Assembly (NCBI RefSeq): GCF_040149665.1
Contig: NZ_JBEFLP010000001.1
Span: 2,108,001 to 2,172,000, forward strand
Length of the DNA stretch: 64,000 bases
From: Sulfitobacter sp. HNIBRBA3233
GTDB taxonomy: Bacteria > Pseudomonadota > Alphaproteobacteria > Rhodobacterales > Rhodobacteraceae
Direction of reading: 5' to 3'
Below, piece after piece: positions 60,312 to 64,000 of this stretch; within the stretch, counting starts at the first letter, position 1, and each line of letters begins with the position of its first letter. Under the pieces are notes generated by a model, which saw only the letters and a program-made list of their open reading frames with translations, was not told where the DNA came from and ran no database searches. Both the position numbers and the translations under genes were made by a program.

Positions 60312-61718
60312 ATGTCCCCCAAGACGCTCTACGACAAGATCTGGGATGCCCATCTCGCGCATGAGGCCGACGACGGTACATGCCTTCTTTATATCGACCG
60401 CCATCTCGTTCACGAGGTGACCAGCCCGCAGGCTTTCGAGGGTCTGCGCATGGCAGGCCGGACCGTGCGCGCGCCAGACAAGACGATCGCCGTACCGGAT
60501 CACAACGTCCCCACGACCCCGGGCCGTGACGACCCCAAGAACATGACCGAGGACAGCGCGATCCAGGTCGCAGCGCTCGATACGAACGCCAAGGAGTTCG
60601 GGATCCACTACTATCCCGTTTCGGATGTGCGTCAGGGGATCGTGCATATCGTCGGACCCGAGCAGGGCTGGACCCTTCCCGGCATGACGGTGGTCTGCGG
60701 CGACAGCCACACCGCGACCCACGGCGCCTTCGGCGCGCTGGCACACGGGATCGGCACGTCCGAGGTCGAGCATGTGCTCGCCACCCAGACGCTGATCCAG
60801 AAGAAATCAAAGAACATGAAGGTCGAGATCACGGGCAAGCTTGCGCCCGGCGTGACCGCCAAGGATATCGTTCTGACGATCATCGGCGAAACCGGCACCG
60901 CGGGCGGCACCGGCTACGTCATCGAATACTGCGGCGAAGCGATCCGCGACCTGTCGATGGAAGGCCGGATGACGATCTGCAACATGGCGATCGAGGGCGG
61001 CGCGCGCGCGGGTCTGATTGCGCCCGACGAGAAAACCTTCGAGTACTGCAAGGGCCGCCCCCATGCGCCCAAAGGCGCACAGTGGGAAGCTGCCCTCGAC
61101 TGGTGGAAGACGCTCTATTCCGACGACGATGCCGCATGGGACAAGGTCCTGACAATCCGCGGCGAAGACATCGCGCCGACCGTCACCTGGGGCACCTCGC
61201 CCGAGGACGTCCTGCCGATCACCGCTTCGGTTCCATCCGCCGAGAGTTTTGCGGGCGGCAAGGTCGGTGCTGCGCAACGCGCGCTCGACTACATGGGGCT
61301 GAAGGCGGGCACGCCGCTGCGGGATGTCGAGATCGATACGGTGTTCATCGGTTCCTGCACCAACGGCCGCATCGAGGACCTGCGCGCCGCTGCCGCGATC
61401 CTCAAAGGCCGGAAGATCAAGGAAGGCATGCGCGCCATGGTCGTCCCCGGATCGGGTCTGGTGCGGGCACAGGCAGAAGAAGAAGGCCTTGCCGACATCT
61501 TCAAGGAGGCCGGTTTCGAATGGCGCCTTGCGGGCTGTTCGATGTGCCTTGCCATGAACCCCGACCAGTTGTCGCCCGGCGAACGCTGTGCGGCCACGTC
61601 GAACCGTAATTTCGAGGGCCGTCAGGGCCGGGGCGGACGCACCCACCTGATGAGCCCCGCGATGGCGGCGGCAGCGGCGGTCACCGGCAAGCTGACGGAT
61701 GTGCGCGAGTTGATGTAA
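60312..61718 (+). CDS. leuC: 3-isopropylmalate dehydratase large subunit LeuC
   Basis: The 468-residue protein is full length, with the aconitase-family signatures [56 protein letters not shown] and [15 protein letters not shown]; the cysteines of the latter two hold the 4Fe-4S cluster. It makes the second step of leucine synthesis together with LeuD. AGAGGACC precedes the ATG. Confidence 0.97.
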   Translation: MSPKTLYDKIWDAHLAHEADDGTCLLYIDRHLVHEVTSPQAFEGLRMAGRTVRAPDKTIAVPDHNVPTTPGRDDPKNMTEDSAIQVAALDTNAKEFGIHYYPVSDVRQGIVHIVGPEQGWTLPGMTVVCGDSHTATHGAFGALAHGIGTSEVEHVLATQTLIQKKSKNMKVEITGKLAPGVTAKDIVLTIIGETGTAGGTGYVIEYCGEAIRDLSMEGRMTICNMAIEGGARAGLIAPDEKTFEYCKGRPHAPKGAQWEAALDWWKTLYSDDDAAWDKVLTIRGEDIAPTVTWGTSPEDVLPITASVPSAESFAGGKVGAAQRALDYMGLKAGTPLRDVEIDTVFIGSCTNGRIEDLRAAAAILKGRKIKEGMRAMVVPGSGLVRAQAEEEGLADIFKEAGFEWRLAGCSMCLAMNPDQLSPGERCAATSNRNFEGRQGRGGRTHLMSPAMAAAAAVTGKLTDVRELM

Positions 61719-61724
61719 GCGGAA

Positions 61725-61782
61725 GCTCCTCGCTACGCTGCGCGCGCTCCTCGCGAGGAGCGGCCGCAGGCCAGCGAGGAGC
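61725..61782. repeat. Nested palindrome between leuC and leuD
   Basis: Outer arms GCTCCTCGCT (61725-61734) and AGCGAGGAGC (61773-61782) enclose a perfect 16-bp palindrome GCTCCTCGCGAGGAGC (61746-61761). The CTCCTCG/CGAGGAG word occurs four times. There is no T tract, so it looks like a dispersed palindromic element or a processing hairpin. Confidence 0.75.
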
Positions 61783-61841
61783 CCCGCGTCAAACGCCGTA
61801 TCCTCCAGCGATGCGGCGAACCCCAGACAGGAGTTCATTAG

Positions 61842-62447
61842 ATGGACAAGTTCACCACTCTCAGCGGCATCGCCGCCCCCATGCCCCTGATCAACATCGA
61901 CACGGACATGATAATTCCCAAGCAGTTTCTGAAGACCATCAAGCGATCTGGTCTCGGCGTGAACCTCTTCGACGAGATGCGTTACGACGACGATGGCAAT
62001 GAAATCCCCGATTTCGTCCTGAACCAGCCGGCCTATCGCGACGCGCAGGTCCTGATCGCCGGGGACAATTTCGGCTGCGGCTCTTCGCGTGAGCACGCCC
62101 CGTGGGCCATCGCAGATTTCGGCATCCGTTGCATCATTGCGCCCAGCTTTGCCGACATCTTCTACAGCAACTGCTTCAAGAACGGCATCCTGCCAATCGT
62201 GCTTCCTCCCGAACAGGTGGATGCCTTGATGAAAGACGCCGAAAAAGGCGCCAACGCGCGGATCGAGATCGATCTCGAAAAGCAGGAGGTCACCTCCTCG
62301 GATGGCGAAGTCTACAGCTTCGAGGTGGACGCCTTCAAAAAGCACTGCCTGCTGAACGGCCTCGATGACATCGGCCTGACGATGGAAAAAGCCGCCTCGA
62401 TCGACACCTTCGAAGCTGCCGCCGCACAGGCGCGCCCCTGGGTATAA
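61842..62447 (+). CDS. leuD: 3-isopropylmalate dehydratase small subunit LeuD
   Basis: The 201-residue protein matches Leu[44 protein letters not shown] and [21 protein letters not shown]. It pairs with LeuC. CAGGAG lies upstream of the ATG. leuB is not in the window; by roseobacter gene order it may lie further downstream. Confidence 0.97.
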   Translation: MDKFTTLSGIAAPMPLINIDTDMIIPKQFLKTIKRSGLGVNLFDEMRYDDDGNEIPDFVLNQPAYRDAQVLIAGDNFGCGSSREHAPWAIADFGIRCIIAPSFADIFYSNCFKNGILPIVLPPEQVDALMKDAEKGANARIEIDLEKQEVTSSDGEVYSFEVDAFKKHCLLNGLDDIGLTMEKAASIDTFEAAAAQARPWV

Positions 62448-62468
62448 CGCCCGTCAGAGCCGCACCAG

Positions 62469-62494
62469 AGCCCGGGGTCACACCCGGGCTTTTT
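62469..62494 (+). terminator. Intrinsic terminator of leuCD
   Basis: AGCCCGGG pairs with CCCGGGCT around a 6-nt loop, followed by TTTT, 22 bases after the leuD stop. Confidence 0.9.
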
Positions 62495-62757
62495 ACTTTT
62501 ACGGGCAGGTTTGGGGCGGCTGCACAGTGGCGCCCATAGGCATCACACCCCACATCAATCGGTTGACGACGCAACTTGAAGCCTGCGCGTTAGTGCGCAC
62601 GCAAACTTTGCACACAACATCTTGGGCAATATCGGGTTCGCCCAACTTTTGCCCCCGTAATGATGCAACTTCGCACCACCTTCACCCTCAAATGGCCCCG
62701 CATTGCGTGTCACGAAACGTATCAGGCTTGAGAACCGGGAGAAAAGAAGGCAGCATT
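62495..62757. other. Intergenic stretch between leuD and the membrane protein gene
   Basis: No convincing gene or structure was seen. The part at 62540-62690 is less GC-rich than the flanks and probably holds the promoter of the downstream genes, but no clear -35/-10 pair could be assigned. Confidence 0.4.
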
Positions 62758-62853
62758 ATGACAATAATGAGGCAGGCCTTCCAGATCCGGGGGCATCAAG
62801 TTGGAACAAGTGCGCGGCATTGTATCGCGGCTGGCCGATTTGAAGGGATATAG
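62758..62853 (+). CDS. Possible 31-residue small protein or leader peptide
   Basis: The frame begins MTIMRQAFQIRGHQVG, is basic, and is preceded by AGAAGG eight bases upstream, a good ribosome site. Its stop lies two bases before the TTG start of the membrane protein, an arrangement suited to translational coupling. No homolog is known to me. Confidence 0.4.
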   Translation: MTIMRQAFQIRGHQVGTSARHCIAAGRFEGI

Positions 62854-62855
62854 TT

Positions 62856-63695
62856 TTGATTGCACGCATGACAGCCGCGATTCTTCGCGGTCTTTTGGTC
62901 GCTTTGTTGATCGTGACCCCAGCACTGATGTTGCCGGGGATCGCGAACGACTCGACCCAGATCGTGATCCTTGTGGCCCTGCTGGCCGCAGTGTTGACCT
63001 TCGTGGAATACAACTCCGTCTTTCCCAGCATTGTCGAGTTCCGGGATGCCTCACCGTTCAACCGCCTGCGGTTCGGCGCGCTGTTCTTCACCGTCTTCCT
63101 CATCAGCGCGATCCTGAAAGGGATGGACCAGCCGACCAACCTGACGCTCATGCTGACCAATTTCGGCACGTTGATCGGCAACACGATCGACTTCCCGTAT
63201 TCGCCTGTCCGCATGATGGTCCTGATGCTGCCCGAAGACGCGCCTGAACAGACCGTCCAGTTCGTGCGAACGGCGTCCGGGCTGGCCTATGTGATCTCGC
63301 TCGTGGCGATGACGCTGTTCCTGATCCTCGTGCGCATCCTCAATTGGCCCGCACGGTCGGGCGCCTTCAATGTCTGGGTGAACCTTCCGCTCTTTGATCC
63401 CACCGCCGGCGGGGATGTGCTGGAGCGTCTCCAGCGCGACGCCCGCGTCAACATCTCGCTCGGGTTCCTGCTGCCGTTCCTCGTGCCTGCCGTGGTCAAG
63501 ATGGCGGCGGATCTGCTAGAACCGATCACACTGGCGAACCCGCAAACCCTTATCTGGACAATTGCAGCATGGGCGTTCCTACCGGCAAGCATCATCATGC
63601 GCGGCATTGCCATGGGCAAGATCGCGGACATGATCGAGGAGAAGCGCAAACGCGCCTACGCAAGCGTGGACGAGGACGTGTTGCAGCCCGCCTGA
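62856..63695 (+). CDS. Multi-pass membrane protein of unknown function
   Basis: The 279-residue protein has about six membrane segments, starting LRGLLVALLIVTPALMLPGI and ending WTIAAWAFLPASIIMRGIAM, and an acidic tail. No family motif is recognised. The TTG start has AAGGGA seven bases upstream; an ATG 12 bases later is the alternative. It probably forms an operon with the truncated gene that follows, whose frame begins within its stop codon. Confidence 0.8.
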   Translation: MIARMTAAILRGLLVALLIVTPALMLPGIANDSTQIVILVALLAAVLTFVEYNSVFPSIVEFRDASPFNRLRFGALFFTVFLISAILKGMDQPTNLTLMLTNFGTLIGNTIDFPYSPVRMMVLMLPEDAPEQTVQFVRTASGLAYVISLVAMTLFLILVRILNWPARSGAFNVWVNLPLFDPTAGGDVLERLQRDARVNISLGFLLPFLVPAVVKMAADLLEPITLANPQTLIWTIAAWAFLPASIIMRGIAMGKIADMIEEKRKRAYASVDEDVLQPA

Positions 63696-64000
63696 GTGCC
63701 GCCCTCCTGATCACGCTTGGGTTCGGCCCTGCGACGGCCGAGCCCCTGCGGATCGCAACCTACAACAGCGAACTTGGACGTGACGGCCCCGGCCTTTTGC
63801 TGCGCGATATCCTGAGAGGCTCGGATCCGCAGATCGACGCGACGATCGCCATGCTGATCGCTGTAGAAGCCGACATCATTGCCCTGCAGGGATTCGACCA
63901 CGATCTGCGCAACACGGCGCTGTCGGCCTTTGCCGACCTGTTGGCCGCGCAAGGGGTCAGGTACGATCACCTTTTCGCGCTTCCCAGCAATGCCGGGAGG
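63692..64000 (+). CDS. Endonuclease/exonuclease/phosphatase-family protein, cut by the window end
   Basis: The open frame encodes a signal peptide (LSAALLITLGFGPATA) then LRIATYNSELGRDGPGLLLRDILRG and IAVEADIIALQGFDHD, the N-terminal motifs (catalytic Asn in TYN; usual Glu position occupied by Gln in ALQGF) of the EEP family. No ATG, GTG or TTG lies before the signal peptide in this frame; a CTG at 63692 overlaps the upstream TGA and is the likely start. The 3' end is beyond the window. Confidence 0.75.
   Translation, partial: MSAALLITLGFGPATAEPLRIATYNSELGRDGPGLLLRDILRGSDPQIDATIAMLIAVEADIIALQGFDHDLRNTALSAFADLLAAQGVRYDHLFALPSNAGR

Noticed and set aside
62800..62830. GGAAC upstream of the membrane protein gene at 62.86 kb as an EcfG promoter
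   Set aside because: No CGTT or GTT occurs at 16-17 nt spacing.
1..64000. tRNA, rRNA, CRISPR, prophage or insertion-sequence features
   Set aside because: None was found on reading; no transposase, integrase or direct-repeat flanks were recognised.

Overview
The window is GC-rich, gene-dense DNA from an alphaproteobacterium, most likely a marine member of the Rhodobacteraceae (Roseobacter group). The evidence is the PhyR-NepR-EcfG stress module, the glxBCD-glnT type cluster, the glcDEF order, a ROSE-type thermometer before a small heat-shock gene, and several roseobacter-style hypothetical families. The genus cannot be fixed by reading alone. No rRNA, tRNA, CRISPR array, phage or insertion sequence was seen.

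Layout. 0-4.5 kb: general stress response hub (sensor kinase, ecfG, nepR, divergent phyR, an EcfG-promoter-driven pair of small membrane proteins, a degenerate receiver). 4.6-8.5 kb: Crp/Fnr regulator, YihY/BrkB and FNT membrane proteins, M20 peptidase. 8.8-14.2 kb: RND efflux pair and an Hsp70-like protein. 14.3-24.4 kb: peptide ABC transport in two pieces (binding protein; then permeases, fused ATPase, P1 peptidase, hydrolase and TPR protein), with a histone-deacetylase-like gene, an HdeA-like secreted protein and a probable small RNA between them. 24.4-29.6 kb: GYF/DUF805 protein, FAH hydrolase, a sulfotransferase/GT14 divergent pair, HIT and SDR genes. 29.6-36.7 kb: a seven-gene minus-strand operon around a divergent AAA ATPase, a coiled-coil protein, a lipoprotein and two small membrane proteins; this is the best candidate for an undescribed system. 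36.8-45 kb: hydrolase, GabD-type dehydrogenase, XRE-cupin regulator, glxBCD-glnT cluster, stand-alone CheB domain. 45-47.3 kb: Hsp20 with RNA thermometer, two tandem trypsin-like proteases. 47.4-51.8 kb: glycolate oxidase glcDEF with an extra membrane gene. 51.9-57 kb: unknown protein, CheB-CheR-PAS hybrid, DUF599 protein, small secreted protein. 57-60 kb: rlmH, rsfS, FAD oxidoreductase, MscS channel. 60.3-64 kb: leuC, leuD, a membrane protein and the start of an endonuclease/exonuclease/phosphatase-family protein cut by the window end.

How it works together. Sequences matching the EcfG consensus (GGAAC, 16-17 nt, CGTT or close) occur at six intergenic sites: on both strands between nepR and phyR, before the DUF883 gene, on both strands between the HdeA-like gene and the peptide-transport operon, and before a roughly 105-nt structured RNA with its own terminator. 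This suggests that the stress regulator encoded at the left edge controls a local regulon reaching to about 24 kb, including a small RNA. The promoter and RNA calls are pattern matches made by eye; none is experimentally supported here.
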